This document shows, piece after piece, positions 46,432 through 56,362 of a DNA stretch of 64,000 nt. Both the position numbers and the translations under genes were made by a program. Numbering within the stretch: position 1 is the stretch's first letter; every line of letters begins with the position of its first letter. The notes under the pieces were generated by a model. The model worked only from the letters and a program-made list of their open reading frames with translations. It searched no databases and was not told the DNA's origin. Source of the stretch: Bemisia tabaci (lineage: Eukaryota; Arthropoda; Insecta; Hemiptera; Aleyrodidae); assembly GCF_918797505.1 (NCBI RefSeq), contig NC_092796.1:1054001-1118000 (forward strand). Direction: 5' to 3'.

Positions 46432-47259
46432 CAGGGCCGGATTAAGGGGGTGGCCACATGGGCCGCGGCCCATGGCGGCAAAATTAGGGGGCGGCAAATT
46501 TTGCAATTTTTCAAATGCAGGTACAAAAAAATCAGATTCAGAAAAAAATTACAAACACGAAAAGGAGACAACATCTCTCATTTCCTGAGAGTTCATTAAT
46601 TTCTAATTTGGTCGTATTTTGGTGATACAAAAGACTGCACACCTTTAATTAGTTGAGTTAAGAGAGAAACCAAACACGTAATTTGGCCTGGAGCGGCGCG
46701 GCGCAAAGAGAAATACTGACGCGGACTTGAGATGAAAAGGAGAAGCCCTCGACGCGGCGGTCGGCATGTAACACATATTAGCGCCTACGAGACTGCATGA
46801 ATACTTCACGCATTGCGTCAAACACAGTACGGTCAACAGCGGTCGGCGCGGCGTGAAACGCACAGTGCCTACAAGACTACATGAATACTACACGCATTGC
46901 GCCAAACACAGTGTGGTCAGCGCGGCACGGCGCGCGGCGGCGGAAGTTGAAATTATTAAACCACATTTATGTTTATTCTTTCTTAATTGTTTAGTTCATT
47001 TCTTACAAATGAAAGGCCTTGTCCCCCACAGAGATAGGTTTACGGAACTGAACTTTCGCGCGAAGTTCCGTGAACTTATGCTAGTAGTGTTGACAGGGCT
47101 TACGCAAAAAATGTGTCCAACACGAGTGAACGCGTCTTATGCACCCTTCTCCCTCCGGCACGTTGACTTGATGGTTTTTATTGATGTTTCAAAATGAATG
47201 AGAAGAGGGCGGCAAAATACAGGCGGCCCATGGGCGGCAAGTAGGTAAATCCGGCCATG
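46432..47259. mobile_element. hAT-like non-autonomous element, copy 2
   Basis: CAGGGCCGGATTAAGGGG to GTAAATCCGGCCATG, clearly homologous end to end with 21762-22566. Flanks ATGCGCAG (46424-46431) and ATGCACAG (47260-47267) match 7 of 8, supporting an 8-bp hAT duplication. Internal unit GCGCCTAC(G/A)AGACT..., TACTTCACGCATTGCG repeats 84 bp apart (46781, 46865). No transposase frame. Confidence 0.85.
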
Positions 47260-47267
47260 ATGCACAG

Positions 47268-47590
47268 AGGATACTATCTGGCCTACCTAAAAAACTGATT
47301 GCAAAGTGGCAATGCGCGTTATCTCCAAACGTACATTGTGCCAATACTACTTCTGAAAAATTTTCGTTCGGAAATCACTTGCGTTAAAAAGAACCCCTAC
47401 AGGTAAACTTTGATTTCAAACAGATTTTTTTCTAGCTTTACGTAGATTTCATAGTTTCCTGTCAAATTTCATCTTCAAAGGCTGATTTGTTTTCGAACTG
47501 ACCGATTCAGTTGACAATCAACTTTTTTCGATACCTCAAGTCGGGGCATCTCTGGTCTTGAAGAAGCACGTCGCGCCTTGACGAGTCAAA
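47268..47590. other. Short stretch with no recognised gene
   Basis: No gene or repeat recognised. Confidence 0.5.
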
Positions 47591-47729
47591 GGACTCACAA
47601 CGCCGCTACTTTGCGTAAGAGCGTAAACACATTTTGAAACAAGCCCTGCGGTCCTGATGAACTCACGTTATTGGGGACTCATGTGAACAAGATGATGAGC
47701 TCTTACGTTACAAGCGGGACGGCGAGTCC
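47591..47729. repeat. Family P inverted repeat
   Basis: GGACTCACAACGCCGCTACT, TTGCGTAAGAGC pairs with GCTCTTACGTTACAAGCGGG, ACGGCGAGTCC. About 35-bp imperfect arms around a 70-bp loop. No flanking duplication noted. Confidence 0.5.
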
Positions 47730-47900
47730 CGTAACTGACAAACAAAGGAAAAACGCGGTCCTTACGTAAAAAGTAATAAAAACTGTCACAACACATATTT
47801 GTTTCTCGGCTAAATCCAGTCGGATGCGTTGAGTACGAACATACAACGCAAGAGAACAGTAGGTCCAGCCTCGAAGCGCATTAGACAACGCGCTAAGCGT

Positions 47901-47983
47901 GGCTCACGTCCGTCTGACTGTGGAGTTATCACTCGCGCGGATGTGCAACACAAGAGAGCAGTAACTCCATTCTTATGTGAGCC
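47901..47983. repeat. Short inverted repeat related to family O
   Basis: GGCTCACGTCCGTCTGACTG, TGGAGTTATCACTC pairs with GAGAGCAGTAACTCCATTCT, TATGTGAGCC. The ctctgac/ataactc wording resembles family O arms; the relationship is uncertain. Confidence 0.4.
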
Positions 47984-48928
47984 TTCAAGTGCTTGAGAAC
48001 ACGTGCTTACGGCGGCTCACATCCGAACGGAGTCCCCGCTCTCCGCCGCACAGTGGATCGAGTGAAGTAGAGAAGTCGGACATGAATTATTTTACTAAAA
48101 TTGCAAATTTCCACGATTATTTTGTCAAATTTCAAATTTTGATGGGTGCTTCCTGAAGTAAATTTTACGAGAAAAGCAGTGGGACCATTTATAAGACCTA
48201 GACAACATGTAATAACGGAGGATAAGCTTTTAAAGTTGCCAAATTTTGTGCTACTTCTCCTTGGACTGGATCCACTGTGCGCCGTAAGACGGATACGGAA
48301 GTTGTTGGGGGGATGAATTCCGTTGGTAGACAAATCGATGGGAGTATCTCGAGGCAAACGGACGCGCGTCGTCGGGAAGTGTACGTAAGCTCATAAAAGT
48401 TACACGCTTGTAAAACGTATATTGCTCGGAATAAATCAAAAGAGCTCTCGGCAGATATACACGGCTGCACGCGCGGATAAATATCCGATCGCACTCGGAG
48501 CCAAGAGACGCCCGGCTCGGAAGGAGTCGGAAGACCGAGCGGTATGAAAACGCAGTTATGAGTATTGTATCCGACGCCCGCGCCCGGCTGAATGCCGATT
48601 CTATTACGTGCGCGTCAAGCCATTGCCGCCGCCGACTCGGCAGGCGCAGGAAGCGGGCACCTTTCGAGGAGAATCCACGGTCCTCCCTCGGTTGTCGGCT
48701 TTCACACTCAAAACACTCTTCAACCGGTAAAAATAATGCTAACAACAAATCAGAGCTATTGGCGTGCGCACTGAAAAAAAAATTCTTAAGATATTATTTT
48801 GACTTAATGCGTCGCTTCTTGCCGACAAATATGTTTTCCTCCTTTTTTTAGTCTGTGCGACTAAAGTAACGGAGTGTTACTCATACTTCACATCCAAAAC
48901 AAATGTGTTTGCCGAAAATTGACAACGT
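47984..48928. other. Non-coding stretch, GC-rich 48270-48720
   Basis: The CpG-rich part is open on both strands (165 codons minus at 48251-48748; 97 codons plus inside it). Mutual overlap and lack of motifs argue for a composition effect. Confidence 0.45.
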
Positions 48929-49228
48929 CAGGGTTGCCAAAGAATTTAGGGAGTGAAATTTCCTGACATTTCCCTGATTTCTCTTTCACATTTTGCTAAA
49001 ATTCTCTGACCATTGAGGAAATACCAGATGCCTATAAAGACACGATTTTTAATAGTTTTCCGGCCAAATTTGTTGTTCGAAACGTCAAACTCATATACTA
49101 GAAAGAAAACGAAGGTGACTTGAAGATTTTTCCCGGGAATTTTCACATTTTTCTTGATATTCCCAGGTTTTCCCTGAGTTTTTAAATTCCCTGACATTCC
49201 CCGGTATTCCCTGACTGTGGCAAGCGTG
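48929..49228. mobile_element. Family M element (CAGGGTTGCC start)
   Basis: Left end CAGGGTTGCCAAAG, right end CTGTGGCAAGCGTG, a degenerate TIR. The interior consists of TTCCCTGA(C/T)ATT-type phrases on one side and GGGAATTTTCAC on the other. About 300 bp. The CAGGG terminus suggests a hAT-like non-autonomous element, but no 8-bp duplication is visible (gacaacgt / agcatttg). Confidence 0.45.
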
Positions 49229-49909
49229 AGCATTTGAAAGTTCACATAAGGCATTTCCTGAAAAGGCCAGATTTTTCCGGGCGTGTACCGAGTTTGACAC
49301 TCATTACACACGAAGCGGCAACCTGGATCTGGAAAGCGTGTAACTCTGTGTTTGCGCAGTTGTTAGTGTCCCATTGCCTCCGAATCCCAGAACTAACTCC
49401 GATCATTCTCTCCTCCAACCCTTCCGCCGCCACCCCCACCCCCGCGCCCCACCAGATTTCCGCCCCCGTCCCGTTTACCTTTCCCCAGCCAATTAGGGAG
49501 GAAAATATAGTATCTGCATGCAAATTCTTTGGTCTGTCGCCTCTTTATTCCGCCGCGCCGAGGCGCTGTCTTTCGAGGCCAATCTCGCACTACTCAGGCG
49601 TAAACTTTTCCAGTCTCTCGGGGGCGCTGTTGCCATACTGCACGCATAGAAATGTTCAGAAGTGCGAAAGAAGAAAGCGGTGCGTGCGAAATGATCGTAT
49701 GTGAAATAAGCTAGGAAATATTACATTCAAGGTACCTATCAATATTAAATGTAAGTTAAATGCAGAAAAAAATGACCCGGGTGTCTTGGACACATGAGTG
49801 GAAGTGCACACGTGAGTTCCTTCATTTTCTGGATAATGAAAAGCCTGATTTTTTACGGAAAAAATTGAATGTTGATTTAACATTTATACCATTAAAAATT
49901 GAAAAGTAC
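49229..49909. other. Non-coding stretch, partly GC-rich
   Basis: 49390-49640 contains a CCGCCACCCCCACCCCCGCG low-complexity block. A 156-codon plus frame (49234-49704) crosses it without recognisable domains. Confidence 0.45.
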
Positions 49910-50220
49910 AGGTGAAGTGTCACCGCTCCACGCCGAACGTCCTGGTTGGACGTTCGGTGTACGTTACTGATTCCCTCGTCGAGCAATCGTGGCATCTGAT
50001 GAGGGTGATACCACTATTCGACCACGTAGGAGCGCGGGTTGCCTACACTGAAAACTGAAGGAAAACTGTAAATTAGGTAAAGTCAACGCTCCGTTCGCCA
50101 CGCTCGGTGAGTTATTCTGCTTTCTTCCTCGAGCAAACTTGACTGATTATGAGACTGATAACATTATTCGGCCACATGGGAGCTCGTGTTCCATACTCTT
50201 AAAACTAGGGGCAAACTGAC
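49910..50220 (+). repeat. Diverged tandem duplication (two ~150-bp units)
   Basis: Unit 1 (49910-50074) and unit 2 (50075-50220) share, in order, AGGT(G/A)AAG..CACCGCTCC/CAACGCTCCG, CTCGTCGAGCAA/CTCGAGCAAACTT, GACTGATAAC/GGGTGATACC-type, ATTCG(A/G)CCAC, GGGAGC-type blocks and a final AAACTG. Unit 1 holds a hairpin CGCCGAACGTCC / GGACGTTCGGTG with a 5-nt loop (49931-49959). Confidence 0.55.
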
Positions 50221-51189
50221 AAAGAGCCAAAAGACGAAAGTTAAATCAAAGTACGACATTTTTCAAGGTTTTACTGGGTTTCTGGATACCCTAGTGAAGG
50301 GGTTTTGGGACAGTCGTAATTTTCTTCTTACCATTTTAACATCACGCTTAATAAGTGATTTGGAAAACCGATAAGCGTTTTTACAATGTCAGAGTCGATA
50401 AGTCGTTCACGTGCAATCCAGAAGACGTCGATCTTCCAACGTACAATACAATTTGTTCACCGTCATTTCCGTTAACACCCTAACGCCTTACGTCGACGCT
50501 ATCAGGCGTCTTGTAAGTCATGACTGTTTGCTTGTATGTTGTCGTTTCCAGACGGAAGAGCGTAACGCTATACCTGGCGTGTGAACTTGATTTTAAAAAA
50601 TCGATTTTTTACAAGACTGTGATTGTACAGTTAGTGACGAAAATTTTGCTGGTTGTTACTTGTAATAGAAGGATGAATTATTGAAATTTTCAGTTACAAA
50701 TGCAAGACGATTTCTCGGTCAAAAAAAAGGTACGGGTGAAAATTTTGCGACGTTGAATTGGAGTTAGGTTCTTTCGTCTGAGGAGAAGGAAAGACGATAT
50801 TAGGACGGAGATGAAGAGAGGAAGCCGGGGAGGACAAAGTGCACACTCGTGGATTTTTCGGCTGTAAAAGTTAATGGTATGAGAGAAATGTGTCTCCGTA
50901 ACAAAGTTCTTGCGAAAAAGCGTTGTGAGAGCAGAGATTCTGTCGGTAACTTACCAAAATGGGGCCCCAAAATGTATCGGGAGCTACGGCAACCGCAAAG
51001 ACTCGAGATTTTCAAGTTTTTTATTCCTTGATCGCTCGACGATCGAGGGCACATCTCGGCTGCAACGTCTCAAAATCTTATTCATTACAAGGAAGCATGT
51101 ATTTCCTTGAAAATGTTACTGAATATATTTTGTGACTCAACACTGGTTTCATTGAAAACGTCACTTAGCGTCACTACCAACAATGTCGG
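50221..51189. other. Non-coding stretch with no recognised gene
   Basis: No supported gene or repeat. Confidence 0.5.
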
Positions 51190-51192
51190 TCA

Positions 51193-51517
51193 CCAGAGTG
51201 TCTAGTTTCTTTTCATTTTGGGAAATCCTCATGAAATCCTCATTTTTCCTGATTTTTCATAGCTGAATCATGGTTTCATAATTTTCCAAATCCTGATCAA
51301 ATCATGATTTTTACGGAGTTGTGTGATTTTTGTGGATTTGTGTGGTTTTGGCGAAAGTAACTTCACAAAAATAGCTCGATAAAACAATCTGATCAGATGG
51401 CCGACTTTTCTCAAATCCTGATTTTACGACCGATTTTTCCTCAAATCCTGATGTAACTGGGATTAAATCCTGATGTAATCGGGAAAATCTGGGAAATTCC
51501 GATGCTAGACACTCTGG
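51193..51517. mobile_element. Family N element with CCAGAGTGTCTAG ends
   Basis: Left end CCAGAGTGTCTAG, right end CTAGACACTCTGG, a 13-bp perfect TIR; the adjacent GGGAAAT / ATTTCCC-type blocks extend it. The interior is built from many copies of AAATCCTGAT and its variants. Flanked by tca on both sides (51190-51192 / 51518-51520). No ORF. Confidence 0.65.
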
Positions 51518-51520
51518 TCA

Positions 51521-51724
51521 GGCTCGAAAAGCATTGGAGTGATCATACGTTTTTGGAGCCCCTCCTCTCAAGTGCCCCCCCCCCCCCCCATGCGGCCAAT
51601 CAAAACAAATGTGAAACAATTTTGAGGAAGAAGAAGAAGGAAAAGAAAAAAAGTTAATGCGTAAGTTTGGGCTTAATTATTCGCATTTTTCCTTCCGATA
51701 CAAATTCAAATGAAAAAAAAAAGT
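51521..51724. other. Short stretch with C15 run
   Basis: Contains a 15-C homopolymer (51575-51589) and a GAAGAAGAAG purine tract. Nothing else recognised. Confidence 0.5.
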
Positions 51725-51870
51725 GTGGAGGTATACAATTTCAAACCTCTTTTCCTTGGTTCAATCTTGACGTAAGTGTGACTTGGATCCTTCATATTAA
51801 ATTCTGCCCGAGTAAGGTATAAAAAAAACTAAAGCCACGTCAGTAGAAAGGCACAGCCACGTCAACTTAG
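51725..51870. mobile_element. Degraded family A fragments
   Basis: 51735-51815 matches the right half of the 12251-12496 element (TTTCAAACCTCTTTTCCTTG, GTTCAATCTTG, TGTGACTTGGATCCTTCATA, TTCTGCCC). 51833-51870 resembles a left end (GTCAGTAGAAAGGCACAGCC, ACGTCAACTT). Order and spacing are scrambled. Confidence 0.45.
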
Positions 51871-51922
51871 CATGCCCAGAAAGTTCGTCTAGGGGTTGCC
51901 AACGTCACTAAACTTTCATCAG

Positions 51923-52090
51923 CTTTGCGATAGTGATAAATACCGCGTATCTTCATGTGATGTTCTCAAGGGAGTCGCGTGGTTCCTGCCAAGTACAGAG
52001 GAGCTACCGTCTGACGTCAACATGACTGCGAACGCAAAGTTGCCAATTTTCTTAAACCCCAACTGCATGGAATTCGCTACTAGGAAGTAG
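51923..52090 (+). CDS. Possible terminal coding exon, unrecognised product
   Basis: The frame reads LCDSDKYRVSSCDVLKGVAW... to a TAG at 52088-52090. It is preceded in phase by AACTTTCATCAG, a weak acceptor-like string. Composition is fairly protein-like and lacks simple repeats, but I recognise no family and see no partner exon. TGACGTCA at 52012-52019 lies inside. Likely chance unless supported by RNA. Confidence 0.12.
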   Translation, partial: LCDSDKYRVSSCDVLKGVAWFLPSTEELPSDVNMTANAKLPIFLNPNCMEFATRK

Positions 52091-52836
52091 GTGCTTCATC
52101 CTCGTATCTGACAACGCGTATCGACAAGTTTGGTGATAGACAGAAAATAGGGGGGCGATGAAGTTGGGGAAATGGCATTATATTATTAAGGATGATAGCT
52201 GTCACTTGTTTCCTTTTTCATGCCAGAATATATCCTGCTTTTGGCACGGGAGCAGAACATTTTTTTTTAAATCGAGATCGTGTCATTGTCAACTTTGAAA
52301 TAATTCCTTCGACACAAGGTGCGCGAAGCAAAAGCTGAGGAGAGACAGGGTGACCCGTAGGAAACTGAATCGGTCACTCTCAAGAAGACTCGCGCACCGT
52401 AGAATTATGGTGCGAGGTTGGAACACACCCCAGGATTCATTCCGGGACACACTACGCTCTTCGGAGAGGGAAGGTTTTTCGCTTCGCCATTCTTGGAAAA
52501 GACGGTATGAATATTTCAATTGCGCACGTCACATCAACCTGAGTCGCCCGGATTTTTGGTAGTTTTAATAACGCGTCCCCGAAATATGAATGTCACATCC
52601 TTCATCGACTCGAAAAGAGCGTCTGAGGAATGCGCGAGGTTTAATCACGTCAGTCAGTGATGACCCAGATCCGCGGAGTCGGAAAAAGAAAATATTCAAG
52701 ATGGAACATTAATAAGGGAAGATGAATGTCTCGCCGGAGAAACTCCATGAGATGCTGACGTGCGGGTTCGAAAACGTTTACGACTCGGGTTGCCAAATGA
52801 TGTAATTGATTCGCACGGGACATGCGCAACAGCGGC
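52091..52836. other. Non-coding stretch with no recognised gene
   Basis: 52310-52560 is moderately GC-rich, with overlapping frames on both strands and no motif. Confidence 0.5.
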
Positions 52837-52962
52837 GCGATATATCGATTCATCTGTCATTTAAACCTATGGAAAAGGATCGATGAATAGGGTGTTCGCA
52901 AAGAACATCTTAATAATCGATTCTTCACCATAGCTACAAATGAGGAAGCATCGATAATCGAT
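52837..52962. mobile_element. Family J hairpin element, copy 3
   Basis: GCGATATATCGATT, CATTTAAACCTATGG, AGGATCGATGAATAG then centre GGTGTTCGCAAAGAACATC; right arm AATCGATTCTTCACCATAGC, CAAATG, CATCGATAATCG. Shares arms with 13632-13787 and the centre with 25588-25606. Confidence 0.6.
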
Positions 52963-53343
52963 CAGTCACGCCAAAGTTCGGAACGCGGAACGACGGAAAG
53001 TTGGAGGGTTTGAAAATCAACTTTCAAACCAAAGACGACATGCTAAATCGTCATTGAGTACACGGGTATGAATAGTGACGTCATCTCTTTTGCGTGACGG
53101 TGACGTCACGCCACGTCAAAAGTCATCTCTAACTCGGGGGTGGATTAATAAAATGCTCATTGTAGACGCAACTTATAACTTGCAATTTTGATAAAGAGAC
53201 GTGAGGTATCCACCTAGTAGCTGTTTTGCATAAAAATCAGCAATGCCAACATTTTTGAAAATCATTCTCGATGAGCAAATTACAAATTATACTATTTATG
53301 ATTTTTCCAACTATTAAGCTTTTTTTCTCTTTTTTTAATAGAT
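52963..53343. other. Short stretch with paired CRE palindromes
   Basis: No gene recognised. TGACGTCA at 53076-53083 and 53101-53108, 25 bp apart; the second lies in GTGACGGTGACGTCACGCCACG. Confidence 0.45.
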
Positions 53344-53347
53344 ATAT

Positions 53348-53469
53348 GGACGTATTTCTATCAAACAGAACTATGTGCATTAAGACATGAGCCCTGAGAC
53401 CCATAAGAATACATGCATAGCAGGGCTCACGTCATAATGCACATAGTTCCGTTTGACAGAAATAAGTTC
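53348..53469. mobile_element. Family D palindromic MITE, copy with exact TSD
   Basis: GGACGTATTTCTATCAAAC + AGAACTATGTGCATTAAGA; TAATGCACATAGTTCC + 19 nt to AAGTTC. Exact duplication atat (53344-53347 / 53470-53473). 122 bp, about 40 to 45 percent of its length in each arm. No ORF. Confidence 0.88.
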
Positions 53470-53473
53470 ATAT

Positions 53474-54442
53474 TTCGGTTGAATAAAGGTGTATGTTCGT
53501 GCATTTGAATAAATGTAAAACCTATATATAGATACATACTCGTAGTATACATGTTAAGATAATGTATGTGACCACTATCGAGAATTTCCACTCTACAATA
53601 AAGGGCCTCAATGAAAGGGATGGGTTATGGGAGTCGTCAGTGATGTCCGGAATGCCTAGTAATGGGTGCACTTTTAGAGGTCTAAACCCGACAGTTTAGA
53701 GAATCGCAAACTTACCAGATTCATAATTGTGTATCACTGTAATCGTTCCGCTCCTTATTATTACTGAAGGAAGTCATTTCATTGTTCCTTCGTTGAATGT
53801 TTAAAAACAGCACTTCTGTACCACTCCACCCCCCTCCCTTAAATCGTCCGATTCAACATGGCACTCAATCCAAATGTTCCCAAAGAGGGGTGAAAGAGGA
53901 GATTCACTCTCGTAGTACAGCCTCAAGACAAAATTGGTTTGAACTTTTTCATGAGACCCCGACCGGCATGTGAAAGCTCCGGCTAAAAATGACAGGAGTC
54001 CTCTCATTCCCCACGGCTACGGCTGCGTAGGTGACGAGCACTTACTCATTCATTCAAATAAAGATTTGATTGCACACACTTAATAGATTAAAATACGCCT
54101 CCATCTTTCTCTCCTCTCACGGCTTGAGGGAGGCACGAAATGGATTATCTTACCATTGATGCCAGACCGAACTAGAGGATATTTTATTTCATTTAATTTT
54201 GATTTATGACTTGTTACATAAGAATAGATCCTATGATTGACACCTTGAAAGTTCCAGAAATATCACCGTCCTCGTGAAAAGAGATTTTGCAACAAGGGAT
54301 CAAGATTTTCTCAGAATTTTTGTTACGTTGGGTCGAAAAGTTGAAATTGGGATTCTTGACAGACGGGCTCTACTATCTAGAGGGTAAGTTAAGAGCAGTT
54401 TTGGAACTTCCATGAAAAGAGAGTACGTGTACGTACAGTTAA
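53474..54442. other. Non-coding stretch with no recognised gene
   Basis: No supported gene. A solo GAATTTCCACTCTA (about 53581) matches the end of the 41505-41766 element. Confidence 0.5.
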
Positions 54443-54446
54443 ATTT

Positions 54447-54568
54447 GGACGTATTTCTATCAAATGGAACTTTGTGCATTATGACGCGAGCCCTGTTATG
54501 CACATATTCTTATGGGTCTCAGGGCTCATGTTTTAATACACATAGTTCCGTTTGATAGAAACACGTCC
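54447..54568. mobile_element. Family D palindromic MITE, copy with exact TSD
   Basis: GGACGTATTTCTATCAAAT + GGAACTTTGTGCATTATG; TTAATACACATAGTTCC + 19 nt to CACGTCC. Exact duplication attt (54443-54446 / 54569-54572). The same length as the copy at 53348. Confidence 0.88.
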
Positions 54569-54572
54569 ATTT

Positions 54573-55224
54573 GCCTCGATCATTGTAGCAAACTGCAAAC
54601 AACTTTGAATTGCTTATTCTCAAAGCTCTCATCATAATTTAAAGACTGCAACCCGATTTACCTCATCATCATCTCTGTTAGCAAATTTTGAACGAAAATA
54701 TGCTTAAAATCTTTCCATCTAAAATATTATCGTTCTGGCAATTTGTAGTTCTTAAAACAAAACTAATTTTTCCGAAAAGGACGGTCACACATTGATAAAA
54801 TCCAAATACACCTCCCTTCCTAGCACTTTGGGACTGGTTGGGTGAATGCAATTTCAAGGTTATAAGATGCATCTACGTCCTCTGCCCGATTTGCGAATGA
54901 AACAAAAGTTTGATGATAAATTGGACGTGATGTCACGTATGTCTTCTTCAACTTTTGTTCGATGCTATCCTTGTTTTCTCACGGCAGTATCACACGCGGG
55001 GTGTATTTCGTTAACGCCTCAGTATCTAAAATACTTCCTTTCTAATTACCTTATCATTACTTTCTCTTCACTTCCCGACAGATCTCTTTTCATGGAGATT
55101 TCCAAAAATCCTTCCTTTCCCATTGCCTTTTTCTTAAATTTTCCAGCCCACAAGCATTTCTCGGCTCTAAGCTTTAGCTTCCGGGGGTAACTTTGACACT
55201 AAAAGGGAAAATAGCAATGCAGGG
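54573..55224. other. Non-coding stretch with no recognised gene
   Basis: A 114-codon plus frame (54846-55190) is pyrimidine-rich and not recognised. Confidence 0.5.
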
Positions 55225-55477
55225 CCTCCATGCTAAGGAAGAAAACCTAATAAGCCTTCAGGCATTGCCAAATTTCCTTCGAAAAATCACGAATTTTCGA
55301 AAACATTTACTAATATTTCTCTTCCGATTTTTCGGAAGATATCGTTCGAAATTTGATCTGAAAAGTATGCAAATTTCAGGGAGAACTATTCATAACTTTT
55401 TTCAGAAATAAATATCTTCTGAGGGGAAATTTGGCAATATTTGAATGCTCATGCGGCGTTTCTACTTACCACGGCGG
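55225..55477. mobile_element. Family E hairpin MITE, copy 6
   Basis: CCTCCATGCTAAGGAAGAAA, CATTGCCAAATTTCCTTCG on the left; GGGGAAATTTGGCAATATTT, CTCATGCGGCGTTTCTACTT, ACCACGGCGG on the right, followed by TA (55478-55479). No ORF. Confidence 0.65.
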
Positions 55478-55479
55478 TA

Positions 55480-56205
55480 CAGGAGATTGTCTCTGGGTGC
55501 GAAATAGTTTCGGTGGTCAGTTCGGCATCGCTGTGAGTAAATCCGGGGATGTTCCACGAAACACTCGGTTATAGGGGAGTAGAATCAAGGGCAGGGGGTG
55601 GATGCAGCGTGTAGACAGCGCGGCGAGCGAAAGCGACTCATAATCAACGCGAGGTAATTTAAGAACAATGCTCGCTGAACGAAAAGTAAGCCGCCACGAT
55701 GACTGGACCGGGGTGGTAGGGGGAGGGGGAGGAACGGGGGGGGGAGCATCGAGGGATCCCTGCATCTCATTATCGGGGACTCCGGAATCCTTGCCAGGGT
55801 GTCTCCGCTGTATCCAACTGCGAAATTACCCGGCTCCAGCGTGGAAATGTGACGTCACGATTTGGCGCTTCGCGGGCGCCTCCGGCGAGGAAGAGGGGCT
55901 CCAAGAAGGAAAGTTGTCGCCATTCTCTTCATTTTATGAAACTCTCGCCTCAAAATGAGCTGAAACATGAGAATGAGCTTCAAAAGTGGATCTTGGATAG
56001 TTGCTACCTCGTGTTTTGTTTTGTTCTTAAGAACAATTCTTCTAATCAGCGAGCTTCAATTGGAACTAAATGGAATATTACTTTGATGACAACGGGGAGA
56101 AGTTAGTTGGTAGCGCCTTCATTTTAAGAGGCATACTTAAAAATAGTCTGCACGCAGCAACGGTTGTCTACATGACGGAATGCGGTGCGTTGCGTTGCAC
56201 AATGT
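55480..56205. other. Non-coding stretch, GC-rich first half
   Basis: 55500-55920 is GC-rich with a G-rich low-complexity block (GGTGGTAGGGGGAGGGGGAG) and TGACGTCA at 55850-55857. No recognisable gene. Confidence 0.45.
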
Positions 56206-56362
56206 ACAGGGGGTGTCCCACTGTCCCACACGACTCAAACAAGGCTTATTTCTCGGTCATCTTAAGTTGGATGAGATCGGAGATCGGGGACTGCGGAGAC
56301 TTCATCGGACCTAAAATAACCGAGAAAAAGCCTGATACGGTCGGTCGGGGACACCCTGTTAT
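56206..56362. mobile_element. Small TIR element with ACAGGG(G)TGTCCC ends
   Basis: Left end ACAGGGGGTGTCCC, right end GGGGACACCCTGTTA. The interior also pairs: GGCTTATTTCTCGGTCAT with AAATAACCGAGAAAAAGCC. ACAGGGTGTCCC termini are common in insect TA-targeting MITEs, by recollection. It accounts for most of the 106-codon frame at 56070-56390. Confidence 0.55.

Noticed and set aside
48251..48748. 165-codon minus frame opposite a 97-codon plus frame
   Set aside because: Mutual overlap in GC-rich DNA and Arg/Ser-rich composition suggest a stop-codon-poor artefact.
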